A DNA stretch of 17,800 bases from Candidatus Auribacterota bacterium (GTDB lineage: Bacteria > Auribacterota > JAFGBW01), in the NCBI GenBank assembly GCA_016932965.1, contig JAFGBW010000065.1:1-17800 (forward strand). The letters are read 5' to 3'. The notes beneath the pieces were generated by a model. The model made no database searches and had not been told where the DNA came from. It worked only from the letters and a program-made list of their open reading frames with translations. Made by a program: the position numbers and the translations under genes. Positions 6,919 through 13,939 of this stretch are shown in pieces; the first letter of the stretch is position 1; every line of letters begins with the position of its first letter.

Positions 6919-7386
6919 GACAAGTCTTTATCTGAATTTCAGAAATAATTACTGTCCGGTTATCATTTCCATCTCTTGAAATAAACCCTGGTTTTTAAGG
7001 CGAGTCTGCACTATTTTTTTACTGACAGGGCTTGATAACGGGGCAGCTGGAACCGGGAATCCACAATCAGCACTTTTTCTTTTCCTTCTTGGTCAGCCTG
7101 GTTTTGAACTGTCAATTCCTAATTCTGGCCTATCCGATATCAGATTCAATACGTTAGTTTGACTGCCCAGGCTATTTTTTATCAGATCTGTTTGAATTAC
7201 AGCGTTACTGCATCTGACGCAATTTTCGGTTTATCTGAAATATTGACTTTTTATTTATATGTGGTAAATCAATTCTATCTGCTAATCTTTATCTAATGGA
7301 TATTTGTTTGTTGTTAAAGCCGGAGAAATGCGAGTGATTGATCCGGTTAACCACTGGCCTTTTATCAGGGAGTATCTGCCTCATAT
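6919..7386. other. AT-rich spacer, mostly featureless
   Basis: This is a 468-base gap with no convincing gene. It holds a short perfect palindrome, TCTGAA-T-TTCAGA (6931-6943), just after the response-regulator gene. TTGACT at 7243-7248 is followed by TGTGGTAAAT (7260-7269), a weak promoter candidate with a short spacer. At the right end is a 20-codon reading frame (7328-7390) that overlaps the next gene start by ATGA. No T-rich terminator is visible. Confidence 0.45.
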
Positions 7387-8475
7387 ATGAAGTTAATGTG
7401 GAACATGTTATTCATCCTGACGCTTCTCTCATACCATACGGCATGTCCGGTTCCAGGCATTGAAATCCAATCCTGTTCCTTGGCGCCTGTTTCGGGAATG
7501 TCCGTCTATCTCCCTTTTCCGGAAGTGCCTGATGCGGAAGCGCTGGCCATACAAATCCAGGAAAAAATCCCTGATAAGGTTCAAGACGTCGTAAGGATAC
7601 TTCACAGTCATGGTTATCGGGTTAACATCTTTGGCGGGGCCGTTAGGGACATCGCGCTTGGATTATCCCCCAAGGACTGGGATTTGGAAACCGATGCCCC
7701 GTTCGATAAACTGAAGGAGATTTTTTCCAGTCTTGTTTGCATCAGAAATGAGGCATCTTCTTTTAAATCCGGCGGATATGTCATAGAGTTCTCCAGATAC
7801 ACCGGTGACCGAATCCATACGGAAGATGCCAATGAATGCACGTTCAATCATCTTAAATACGACACAAACCAACAACGGATCATTGATCCTCTGAACGGTC
7901 TTGGTGATCTGGCCCAGCGTAAAATTCGTGTACCTGTTGAATATGAAATGGACGTCGATGCCGTCTTCAGGATCATTAAAAATTATATCATGCTCCAGTC
8001 CAGCTATGGAGGATGCGTTTTTGATGATGCCACCTGGAAGGCATTGGAAACATATGCCCGTCAAAAAGATTTTTCAGTGTTTTCCGCCTCTCCAAGAAGA
8101 TGGAAAATTCTTCAATCTTTGTATGAAACTTTCAGCATATCTCCTTGTCTTTCACTTCAGTTATGGGAGAATCTGGGCATCCTCGATTCCCTCTATTTTC
8201 CGGAATTAATAGGAATGGACAGGGATTTCCTTCATTCAACGGCCTTGAAAGTCTTAACAGTGCCGAGAATAAACCGGTTAAGCAGTTTTATTGATTCATT
8301 GCCTCCGGAAATATCAGCAAGGATTCGTTTCAGAATGCAGGATCTGACATTACCTGCGGAAAGGATCGCTATTGCAAATCCTGAATTTCTTTTGTTTGTG
8401 GAAGCGGCTCTTCAACTGAATTTTCCTGGGAATACTGCAGGTTTTCATCCGAACTTGACAGCAACTTCAATGTGA
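7387..8475 (+). CDS. Divergent poly(A) polymerase / tRNA nucleotidyltransferase-like protein
   Basis: This is a 362-residue protein of the class-II PAP/CCA-adding family. The head domain has IFGGAVRDIALG (81-92) and the metal-binding DWD (97-99), both as in active enzymes. Further matches are NECTFNHLKYD (149-159, where the family has RRDFTINALAYD), IIDPLNGLGDL (165-175) and the late SPRRWKILQSL/LGILDSLYFPEL region (235-274). The Arg-rich segment of the family (DALRILRAIRFA) is poorly kept (DAVFRIIKNYIM, 191-202), so nucleotide choice or activity may differ. The N-terminus (1-20) is hydrophobic and signal-like, which is odd for a cytoplasmic RNA enzyme. The true start may be Met38 (ATG 7498) or another internal codon. 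The C-terminus may be cut by a frameshift, since an open frame continues to 8618. AGGGAG lies 13 bases before ATG 7387. Confidence 0.75.
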   Translation: MKLMWNMLFILTLLSYHTACPVPGIEIQSCSLAPVSGMSVYLPFPEVPDAEALAIQIQEKIPDKVQDVVRILHSHGYRVNIFGGAVRDIALGLSPKDWDLETDAPFDKLKEIFSSLVCIRNEASSFKSGGYVIEFSRYTGDRIHTEDANECTFNHLKYDTNQQRIIDPLNGLGDLAQRKIRVPVEYEMDVDAVFRIIKNYIMLQSSYGGCVFDDATWKALETYARQKDFSVFSASPRRWKILQSLYETFSISPCLSLQLWENLGILDSLYFPELIGMDRDFLHSTALKVLTVPRINRLSSFIDSLPPEISARIRFRMQDLTLPAERIAIANPEFLLFVEAALQLNFPGNTAGFHPNLTATSM

Positions 8476-8706
8476 TTTTTTTGTATCATTTCGGACCGGA
8501 CCAGATGAATCTGTGTAACCTGGCGGTGGATGAAATGATCATGCGTTTTCCTAATGCTTTATATAACAGGCCCTTTTCAAGGAAGTTAGACTCTTTCATC
8601 CGAATTAAAAAAAATTAAAAAAATGAGAAAAATGCTAGAAATTCTCACAAAGATCAGATATAACTTCTTTGAACTTTGACTAGCATATCATACTGATACT
8701 GGAGAT

Positions 8707-9312
8707 ATGGACACAGAAATCTCAGTGCAATGGAAGAAAAGTTTGAAGATTTATCGCTGTCTAACAGCTATTTTCACCGGTATTATTCTAATAACATCCA
8801 TCACCGGCTGCGAAACACTCAGGTCAAAGCACACTCCGGAAGAAACGAATCTGCATGTTCAATATCATGATGAAGGCAGAATTATTTATTACAAGCCAAA
8901 AGGCAATTATTTCTGCAGAGAATATCCGATAAGCATTCCAGTCATGAACCATCCTGAAGGGACCTCAGGTGAATTGGCGATGATGAATGGAAAAGGAGCG
9001 ATTGAGGCCATTGTTCTGGGGCCGAAAAATCTGGCTGTTTTTGATAAAAACGGCCATTTAACGGGATATAAGCAGGGTCCCGGATATATCAAGTCCAATG
9101 TCAACCGCGAAAGACAGATGGAGATCAATACAAACGGTGATACCTTGATATACGAGAAAGGACAATTGATCCAGGTCTGTAAAAAGAACGCCCAATTCAT
9201 TTTCAACGCGCAGGGAAAACCGGTCGGATCTGAACGAAAAAGGCCGAACGGAACGGTGGAAAAGTTTGATCTGTTGGGGCAACCCCTGACCGGTAAAGAG
9301 ATGGTGTCATGA
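8707..9312 (+). CDS. Predicted lipoprotein of unknown function
   Basis: This 201-residue protein has a charged start, a hydrophobic stretch (about 17-31) and a lipobox SITGC with Cys35 as the lipidation site, so it should be anchored in the cell envelope. The mature part is hydrophilic and seems rich in short beta-strand and turn repeats (for example FDKNGHLTGY, INTNGDTLIYEKGQLI, FNAQGKPVG). This pattern recalls antitoxin or wall-associated YD/MORN-like repeats, but no family was recognised. GGAG sits only two bases before the ATG, a tight but usable ribosome-binding site. A-rich tracts lie at 8605-8630 upstream. It leads a run of four plus-strand genes ending at 11872, though the next spacer contains repeat fragments. 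Confidence 0.75.
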   Translation: MDTEISVQWKKSLKIYRCLTAIFTGIILITSITGCETLRSKHTPEETNLHVQYHDEGRIIYYKPKGNYFCREYPISIPVMNHPEGTSGELAMMNGKGAIEAIVLGPKNLAVFDKNGHLTGYKQGPGYIKSNVNRERQMEINTNGDTLIYEKGQLIQVCKKNAQFIFNAQGKPVGSERKRPNGTVEKFDLLGQPLTGKEMVS

Positions 9313-9547
9313 AATCGTTTCACCTTGAAGGAGCGGCAGCGAGGGGGAGCGGAATTGAAAATGGCTGATGGTTGAGGGTGGTTAGTTCTTGGTTGAAAAA
9401 GATTCTTCGCTGTCCCTCAGAATAACAAAAATGACTTCCGCAGAGGCGCCGAGGGAATGGTCATTATCCGAAAAAATTCTTAGCATCATGACGGGACTTC
9501 ATGCTAGTATTCCTTGTTGCAAGCAATCAAATAGAAGGAGAAAGCCC
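9313..9547. repeat. Spacer with several dispersed-repeat fragments
   Basis: From left to right it contains a GAGCGG/GGGGGAGCGG stretch (9331-9352), a GAATTGAAAATGGCTGATGG tract (9352-9396, like 644-690), GATTCTTCGCTGTCCCTCAG followed by AATAACAAAAATGAC (9401-9435), and CCGCAGAGGCGCCGAGG (9438-9456, GCAGAGGCGCTGAG family). The GATTCTTCGC...AGAATAACA type is another intergenic repeat seen widely in bacterial genomes. The frame from 9389 that runs through these repeats is not counted as coding; the real start is at 9548. Confidence 0.5.
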
Positions 9548-9706
9548 ATGAATGGAAAAACTGCCCGGCTTATTCATAAATATGCCTCAGGTTCGGGACT
9601 GAACGAGAAGCAGACAAAACTCCTTTGGAATAGTCTGAATCGTGATCAAAGGACGATTGAACGGAAAAAAATGCTGAACGGATTGAATGAGAAATCCGAA
9701 AAATAA
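9548..9706 (+). CDS. Small basic protein, 52 residues, unknown
   Basis: The ATG at 9548 follows AAGGAG with good spacing (9536-9541), much better support than any start further up the same frame. The product is short, basic and helical in character (MNGKTARLIHKYASGSG at the start, ending NGLNEKSEK), without a signal sequence or cysteines. I recognise no family. It overlaps the start of the downstream solute-binding protein gene by 20 bases, which suggests translational coupling and a real operon. Confidence 0.6.
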   Translation: MNGKTARLIHKYASGSGLNEKQTKLLWNSLNRDQRTIERKKMLNGLNEKSEK

Positions 9707-11597
9707 GTCCGCTCCATTTATCCTTTCCGCTGCCATTTTTTGTCTGGTCATGAACGGCTGCAGCCCCAGGGAAAGGAAAGTGGTCATACCTCCTGAAAAG
9801 GACACCCGGACAGAGAAGATTTCAGTCGAGTCCGGCCAAACGGAAGTTTTCAATCAGAAAGAGTGGAAAACCAATCTGGATTTCAAACCCATTGGGAGTC
9901 TGCGCGCTGTCAAAGGCGGTTCCATATCTATTGTGATTTCTGATTTTCCTCCCACCTACAGGACCTTCGGCAAGGATACGGCGCTCATGATTTTGTCATT
10001 GTTGGAAAGCCTGGCATATGAGTCGTTGCTTTCTCTGGACCCTGAAACCCTCAATTACCGTCCTAATCTCGCCACTCATTGGAAAATATCTGAGGATAAA
10101 TCCACTTATTGGTTCAGATTGGATCCGGAAGCCAGATGGGCGAACGGAGAAAAAGTCACGTCGTATGATGTGGTCGCGACGTTCCGGCTTCTCATGGATG
10201 AACAAATCGAAGATCCTTCCCGAACCGTACTTTATACTGAAAATTTCGTGCTCCCTGTTGCTGAAAGCGATTCCGTCGTGCGGGTGAAATGCAGAAAGGT
10301 CAACTGGAGAAGTTTCATGTATTTTGCTTCCCAGGCTATTTTCCCGTTCAGCCATGTTTCCAAGGTCGATGGAGAAAGCTATCTGAAAAAACATCAGTTC
10401 CAGATGATGCCTGGCTCGGGCCCTTATGAGCTGGATTCATCTGACACGGTCAAAGGCAGGAACCTCGTAATAAAAAGAAGAAAGAATTACTGGGCGATCA
10501 ATAAAAAACAAAATTTGGGTCTGTATAATTTCGATGAAATAAGGTTTGTTGTGGTTTCCGACGAGAGACTTCAGCTCGAAAAATTCAAAAAGGGCGAGTT
10601 TGATCTCTACATGCCCTCAAAGGCCCAGTGGTGGATCCAGGAATTGGACCCGGCTTCAGGACAATTTCCGGCTATTTCACGGGGTCTTGTCCTGAAAAGA
10701 AAAATTTTTAACTTTGAGCCGCTTGGAATGACCGGACTGGCATTCAACACCCTCGTTGAGCCTTTTGATGATATTCGTGTCAGGCAGGCCTTCTCCTGTT
10801 TATGGAACGTGGACCAGCTGATTGATAAGCTTTTTTTCAACGAATACGTACGATGTAAATCCTGGTTTCAGGGAAGCGTTTACGAGAACCCCGACAATCC
10901 CATGCCTTCGTATGATCCGCAAAAAGCCATGGAACTCCTGGATGAGGCTGGATGGATAAAAAAGCCGGGTGAGCCATGGCGAACCAAAGACGGAAAAATT
11001 TTTGAACTCACTCTTTCCATTGATGCCGGATGGGACAGGATTTTTACCCCGTTTCAGGAAGACCTGGAAAAAGCCGGGATCAAATTGAACCTGGTGAACA
11101 TGTCCAGCCAGAGTATTTTTGAAAAAGTCATGAAGAGGGAATTCACCATCGCGTACCAGGGATGGACAGGGCTTTTATTCCCCAACCCGGAAAGCTCCCT
11201 GCATTCGAAATTCTCAGAAATGCCTGAAAGCGTCAATATCACCGGCATGAAAAATAAAAGAGTGGATGATCTCTGCGAACAATACGATCAAAGTTATGAT
11301 GCGCAGGAAAGAATAAGCATCATAAGGGAAATGGACGGGATCATTTCTGCTGCTTATCATTATGCTTTTGGCTGGATCGCCCCGTATTCCGTCAGGATTG
11401 CCTTTTGGAATAAATTCGGGCACCCTGATTCCGGTTTATCCTACACGGGTGACTGGACCCAGATCCCGGCCTTATGGTGGGTGGATCCGGAAAAAGAGAA
11501 AATGCTCAACAAAGCCAGACAGGATGAAACCATCGTGTTGCCGCGCGGCAGGGAGACGATTGATTTCTGGAATAAATTGAATAAAAAGGGAGAATGA
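9687..11597 (+). CDS. Family-5 extracellular solute-binding lipoprotein (peptide/nickel ABC type)
   Basis: This 636-residue precursor has a hydrophobic signal stretch (9-22) and a near-lipobox VMNGC with Cys25. The body matches SBP_bac_5 (OppA/DppA-like) proteins: the early GGSISIVISDFPPT strand, the LLESLAYESLLSLDPETL segment, PNLATHWKISEDKSTYWFRL, ARWANGEKVTSYDV, and later VRQAFSCLWNVDQL. Such proteins capture peptides or related solutes outside the membrane and hand them to an ABC permease. No permease or ATPase genes follow, so it must work with a transporter encoded elsewhere or act as a free sensor or chaperone. Its length is above the usual 500-550 residues. It overlaps the small upstream gene, and its TGA is close to the PUR-domain gene. 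Confidence 0.88.
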   Translation: MRNPKNKSAPFILSAAIFCLVMNGCSPRERKVVIPPEKDTRTEKISVESGQTEVFNQKEWKTNLDFKPIGSLRAVKGGSISIVISDFPPTYRTFGKDTALMILSLLESLAYESLLSLDPETLNYRPNLATHWKISEDKSTYWFRLDPEARWANGEKVTSYDVVATFRLLMDEQIEDPSRTVLYTENFVLPVAESDSVVRVKCRKVNWRSFMYFASQAIFPFSHVSKVDGESYLKKHQFQMMPGSGPYELDSSDTVKGRNLVIKRRKNYWAINKKQNLGLYNFDEIRFVVVSDERLQLEKFKKGEFDLYMPSKAQWWIQELDPASGQFPAISRGLVLKRKIFNFEPLGMTGLAFNTLVEPFDDIRVRQAFSCLWNVDQLIDKLFFNEYVRCKSWFQGSVYENPDNPMPSYDPQKAMELLDEAGWIKKPGEPWRTKDGKIFELTLSIDAGWDRIFTPFQEDLEKAGIKLNLVNMSSQSIFEKVMKREFTIAYQGWTGLLFPNPESSLHSKFSEMPESVNITGMKNKRVDDLCEQYDQSYDAQERISIIREMDGIISAAYHYAFGWIAPYSVRIAFWNKFGHPDSGLSYTGDWTQIPALWWVDPEKEKMLNKARQDETIVLPRGRETIDFWNKLNKKGE

Positions 11598-11620
11598 AGA
11601 AACGGAATAAGGAGAAGGAC

Positions 11621-11872
11621 ATGCAGGAAGAAAGACGAGAAGAAGAAATTTTTTCACGCAAAGTCATTGCAGGAAGCCGTAATTATTTTTTTGACGTGAA
11701 GCAGAACGAGGAAGGGACCATTTATCTCACCATCACAGAAGCTAAATTTCAGCCGGGGGTTGAAAAACCCGAACGCTTCAGGATTTTGGTGTATGAAGAT
11801 AAATTGGGTGATTTCCTTTCCGGATTCCGGGAAGCAGTGAATTTCATCAAAGACAGGATCATGAACATTTAA
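11621..11872 (+). CDS. PUR-domain nucleic-acid-binding protein (DUF3276, BpuR-like)
   Basis: This 83-residue protein has the bacterial PUR-alpha-like repeat: FSRKVIAGSRNYFFDVKQN (11-29), then YLTITEAKF (35-43), and a C-terminal helix (about 62-81, FLSGFREAVNFIKDRI). Characterised members bind single-stranded DNA or RNA, for example Borrelia BpuR, which regulates gene expression. The frame can be read from ATG 11594, which overlaps the previous stop as ATGA. However, AAGGAG at 11609-11614 lies 6 bases before ATG 11621, and the domain begins just after, so 11621 is preferred. It is the last gene of the plus-strand run and is followed at once by a terminator. The link to the solute-binding protein is positional only. 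Confidence 0.82.
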   Translation: MQEERREEEIFSRKVIAGSRNYFFDVKQNEEGTIYLTITEAKFQPGVEKPERFRILVYEDKLGDFLSGFREAVNFIKDRIMNI

Positions 11873-11926
11873 CCCGCTTTTCTCTTCACAAAACCCGGCG
11901 AAAAAAGCGGGTTAATATGGTTTTTT
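11871..11926 (+). terminator. Rho-independent-type terminator after the PUR gene
   Basis: AACCCGCTTTT (11871-11881) pairs perfectly with AAAAGCGGGTT (11903-11913), an 11-bp stem starting inside the stop codon. A TTTTTT run follows at 11921-11926 after seven bases. It would stop plus-strand transcription before the convergent rluD gene. The gap between stem and T-run is a little long. Confidence 0.75.
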
Positions 11927-11957
11927 AAACCACGAAACACACGAAAAGCACGAAATA
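11927..11957 (+). repeat. Dispersed repeat, CACGAA type
   Basis: AAACCACGAAACACACGAAA followed by AGCACGAAATA contains three CACGAA units at irregular spacing. Related inverted fragments are at 725-750 and 849-866. It lies between a terminator and the end of rluD. Confidence 0.55.
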
Positions 11958-11987
11958 ATTAAAACAGGTAAACCACCGCACCACAGG

Positions 11988-12023
11988 ATTCAAATTTAGC
12001 TCTCAATTTTTAATTCTTAATTT
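11988..12023. repeat. AT-rich dispersed repeat, CAATTCTTAATT type
   Basis: ATTCAAATTTAGCTCTCAAT followed by TTTTAATTCTTAATTT resembles 811-840. Both copies lie just past the 3' end of a minus-strand gene, here rluD and there comF. Confidence 0.45.
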
Positions 12024-12026
12024 CTT

Positions 12027-12947
12027 CTATCTGCCGCGCAATAGCTGTAGAATTTCTTCCATGTCCTGAGGGATGGGCGCCGTGAATTCCATGCTTTGAT
12101 TGGTGGCAGGATGATTCAGCCTGATTTTGTATGCATGAAGCATTTGCCGTCTGAGAGGATGTTTGAAAATATTGAGATTGTTTTTCCCGCCATAGGTTTT
12201 ATCCCCCAGGATGGGGTGCTTCCAGTAAGAAAAATGAACCCGGATTTGATGCGTACGGCCGGTTTTGGGATGGACGCTGACATACGTGTGGGTGGTGAAT
12301 CTCTCAAGCACGTTAACCTCAGTAATGGCCTCTTTGGATCTGGGAACCAGCACAGCCATCTTTTTTCTGTCCGTCAAATGCCTGCCGATGCCTGCTGTAA
12401 TTGTCAGCGTGGCTTCTTTAATATTCCCTGTCACAATGGCGCGGTATTCTTTTTCAATGCATCTTTGAGCGAATTGAGTCTGCAGACGCTCCAGACTTTG
12501 AGGCGTCTTTGCTATGACCATGATTCCGGACGTGTCCTTATCGAGCCTGTGCACGATTCCGGGCCTTACTTTGTCATCAAATTTGTTCTGGCCTTTCAGA
12601 TGGTGGAGAAAAGCGTTCACAACCGTGTTTTCAGATGAGCCTCCTCCCGGATGAGTGACCAGTCCAGCCTGTTTGCTGATGATCAGCATCCATTCATCCT
12701 CAAAAAGAATATTCAGAGGAATATCCTGAGGTCTTAAGGACAGGACTTGAGGCTGAACCCATTCAAACTCGATCTGATCGCCCGTTTGTATTTTATAGGA
12801 AACCGGTCTTTTTTTTCCGTTGACAGAAAGGCTGTCTTCTCTAAGGCGGGATTGAAAAGAAGACCGCGAAATGTTCAGCCGTTTGGCAGCGGCGATGTCT
12901 GCCCTCATGCCGTTGAGAGATGAATCTGCTGTGAAGGAATATTTCAT
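12027..12947 (-). CDS. rluD: RluD-type 23S rRNA pseudouridine synthase (RluA family)
   Basis: This 306-residue enzyme has an N-terminal S4 RNA-binding domain (about 13-62, with SRSSFQSRLRED) and a catalytic domain. The catalytic aspartate is Asp136 in GIVHRLDKDTSG, and HQIRVHFSYWKHPILGD marks the C-terminal motif. RluD makes the pseudouridines of helix 69 in 23S rRNA; RluA, RluC and RluD paralogues share this layout, so RluD itself is the likely but not certain name. No Shine-Dalgarno sequence precedes the ATG. Instead TATAAATAAT lies about 7 bases upstream, so the mRNA may start near the ATG. It is last in the ileS-dksA-lspA-lgt-rluD row but separated from lgt by a 173-base repeat-bearing spacer. 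Confidence 0.93.
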   Translation of the reverse strand: MKYSFTADSSLNGMRADIAAAKRLNISRSSFQSRLREDSLSVNGKKRPVSYKIQTGDQIEFEWVQPQVLSLRPQDIPLNILFEDEWMLIISKQAGLVTHPGGGSSENTVVNAFLHHLKGQNKFDDKVRPGIVHRLDKDTSGIMVIAKTPQSLERLQTQFAQRCIEKEYRAIVTGNIKEATLTITAGIGRHLTDRKKMAVLVPRSKEAITEVNVLERFTTHTYVSVHPKTGRTHQIRVHFSYWKHPILGDKTYGGKNNLNIFKHPLRRQMLHAYKIRLNHPATNQSMEFTAPIPQDMEEILQLLRGR

Positions 12948-12962
12948 CTGATTATTTATACT

Positions 12963-12988
12963 CGTGCAGAGGCGCTGGGGAGCGGAGG
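12963..12988 (+). repeat. GC-rich dispersed repeat, diverged GCAGAGGCGCTGAG copy
   Basis: TGCAGAGGCGCTGGGGAGCG followed by GAGG is a diverged copy in plus orientation, close to the start of rluD. It is opposite in direction to the copy at 13082-13110, so the two could form an imperfect inverted pair around this spacer. Confidence 0.5.
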
Positions 12989-13005
12989 AAGGGGAAGATA
13001 TTTAT

Positions 13006-13024
13006 TAGACAGGATTTACAGGAC
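13006..13024 (+). repeat. Short dispersed repeat, GACAGGATTTACAGGA type
   Basis: TAGACAGGATTTACAGGAC has the form of a widespread intergenic repeat unit in bacterial genomes (GACAGGATTTACAGGATT...). Only one intergenic copy is visible in this window. A similar string at 15000 is part of the ileS coding end. Confidence 0.35.
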
Positions 13025-13081
13025 AGATCCGGCTTCGCCGAAAGAAGTATCCTATTGTCTTCCAAATTTCTATTCACTATT

Positions 13082-13110
13082 CTCTGCGCCTCAGCGCCTC
13101 TGCGCGAGAA
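13082..13110 (-). repeat. GC-rich dispersed repeat, GCAGAGGCGCTGAG family
   Basis: On the minus strand it reads TTCTCGCGCAGAGGCGCTGA then GGCGCAGAG. It matches the copy at 13911-13939 at 27 of 29 bases. It lies just past the end of lgt. Confidence 0.7.
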
Positions 13111-13120
13111 AAATTATTTC

Positions 13121-13891
13121 TTACTCCTGGATTTTCTTCTTACTCCAATAAAAATACAGTCCCAGACTCAAGGGGAATACAACGATCCCCACACACTGTG
13201 AAAGGGTGAGACCGGCTAAAATCGGCGGATTGTCTCCTCTTAAAAATTCAAGCAGGAAACGGATGACGGCATAACCCATTCCGTAAAGGGCGATCATCTG
13301 TCCGTCGAATCGTTTTTTCTCATAGATCGTCAAAAGAAGGAGAAAAAAACAACCCAGGGCGATGGATTCATATAACTGCACCGGGTGCACCGGCATGAGC
13401 TCCTGGTAATAGTCACAGGCAGGGCTTCCCAACGGAAAGGTCACTTTAATCGGAAAGGTTGTTGGACGGCCGAAACAACAGCCGTTCAGGAAGCAGCCGA
13501 TTCTTCCGAACATCTGCCCTAAAGGAATCACGGTCATGGCCATATCCCCTATTTTCAAAACCGGAAGTTTTTTTTTCTTCAGATAACAGATGCCGGCAAG
13601 GATTCCACCGAGAATGCCTCCATAGAAGACCAGTCCGCCGCGGTTTAATAAAATGATTTCCAGAGGATGTTCCTGATAATGAGGAAGATTGATGAGGATA
13701 TACAGGATTCTGGCTCCCACAATGGAAGCAACCAGGATCCAGATGGTGAAATCCATCAGATCATCCTTTTGGAATCCCGACTTTTTTCCCAGGTCGGCAA
13801 AAGCCATCGTGGCCAGCAGGAATCCCAGAGCCAGAAAACATCCGTAGGTAAATATGGTCAGCCACCCCCACTGGAAAACAACAGGATACAT
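13121..13891 (-). CDS. lgt: Prolipoprotein diacylglyceryl transferase
   Basis: This 256-residue inner-membrane enzyme has about seven hydrophobic segments. It transfers diacylglycerol from phosphatidylglycerol to the lipobox cysteine of prolipoproteins. Visible family motifs are FTYGCFLALGF (14-24), GARILYIL (59-66), RGGLVFYGGILGG (84-96) and the Lgt signature GRIGCFLNGCCFG (129-141), with the key Arg and Asn present. HPVQLYES follows. AAAGGAAA about 8 bases before the ATG is a good ribosome-binding site. lspA lies directly upstream on the same strand with a 48-base gap, so the first two lipoprotein-maturation enzymes are neighbours. That gap contains a dispersed repeat copy. Confidence 0.95.
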   Translation of the reverse strand: MYPVVFQWGWLTIFTYGCFLALGFLLATMAFADLGKKSGFQKDDLMDFTIWILVASIVGARILYILINLPHYQEHPLEIILLNRGGLVFYGGILGGILAGICYLKKKKLPVLKIGDMAMTVIPLGQMFGRIGCFLNGCCFGRPTTFPIKVTFPLGSPACDYYQELMPVHPVQLYESIALGCFFLLLLTIYEKKRFDGQMIALYGMGYAVIRFLLEFLRGDNPPILAGLTLSQCVGIVVFPLSLGLYFYWSKKKIQE

Positions 13892-13910
13892 GGATTTGGT
13901 TTCCTTTATG

Positions 13911-13939
13911 CTCCGCGTCTCAGCGCCTCTGCGCGAGAA
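13911..13939 (-). repeat. GC-rich dispersed repeat between lspA and lgt
   Basis: On the minus strand it reads TTCTCGCGCAGAGGCGCTGA then GACGCGGAG. It fills most of the 48-base lspA-lgt gap and begins one base after the lspA stop codon. It is thus likely transcribed inside the operon mRNA. Confidence 0.7.

Noticed and set aside
9389-9547. Upstream extension of the 52-residue gene
   Set aside because: The added part runs through dispersed repeats and lacks a ribosome-binding site; AAGGAG points to the ATG at 9548.
12963-13110. Possible CRISPR-like or insertion-sequence structure from the repeats near lgt and rluD
   Set aside because: Repeats are irregular in spacing, sequence and orientation, with no spacers of constant length and no transposase gene.
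13459-13500. Cysteine-rich variant of the Lgt signature (GRIGCFLNGCCFG)
   Set aside because: Cys-containing versions of this signature are common in several phyla, so it is not a novelty.
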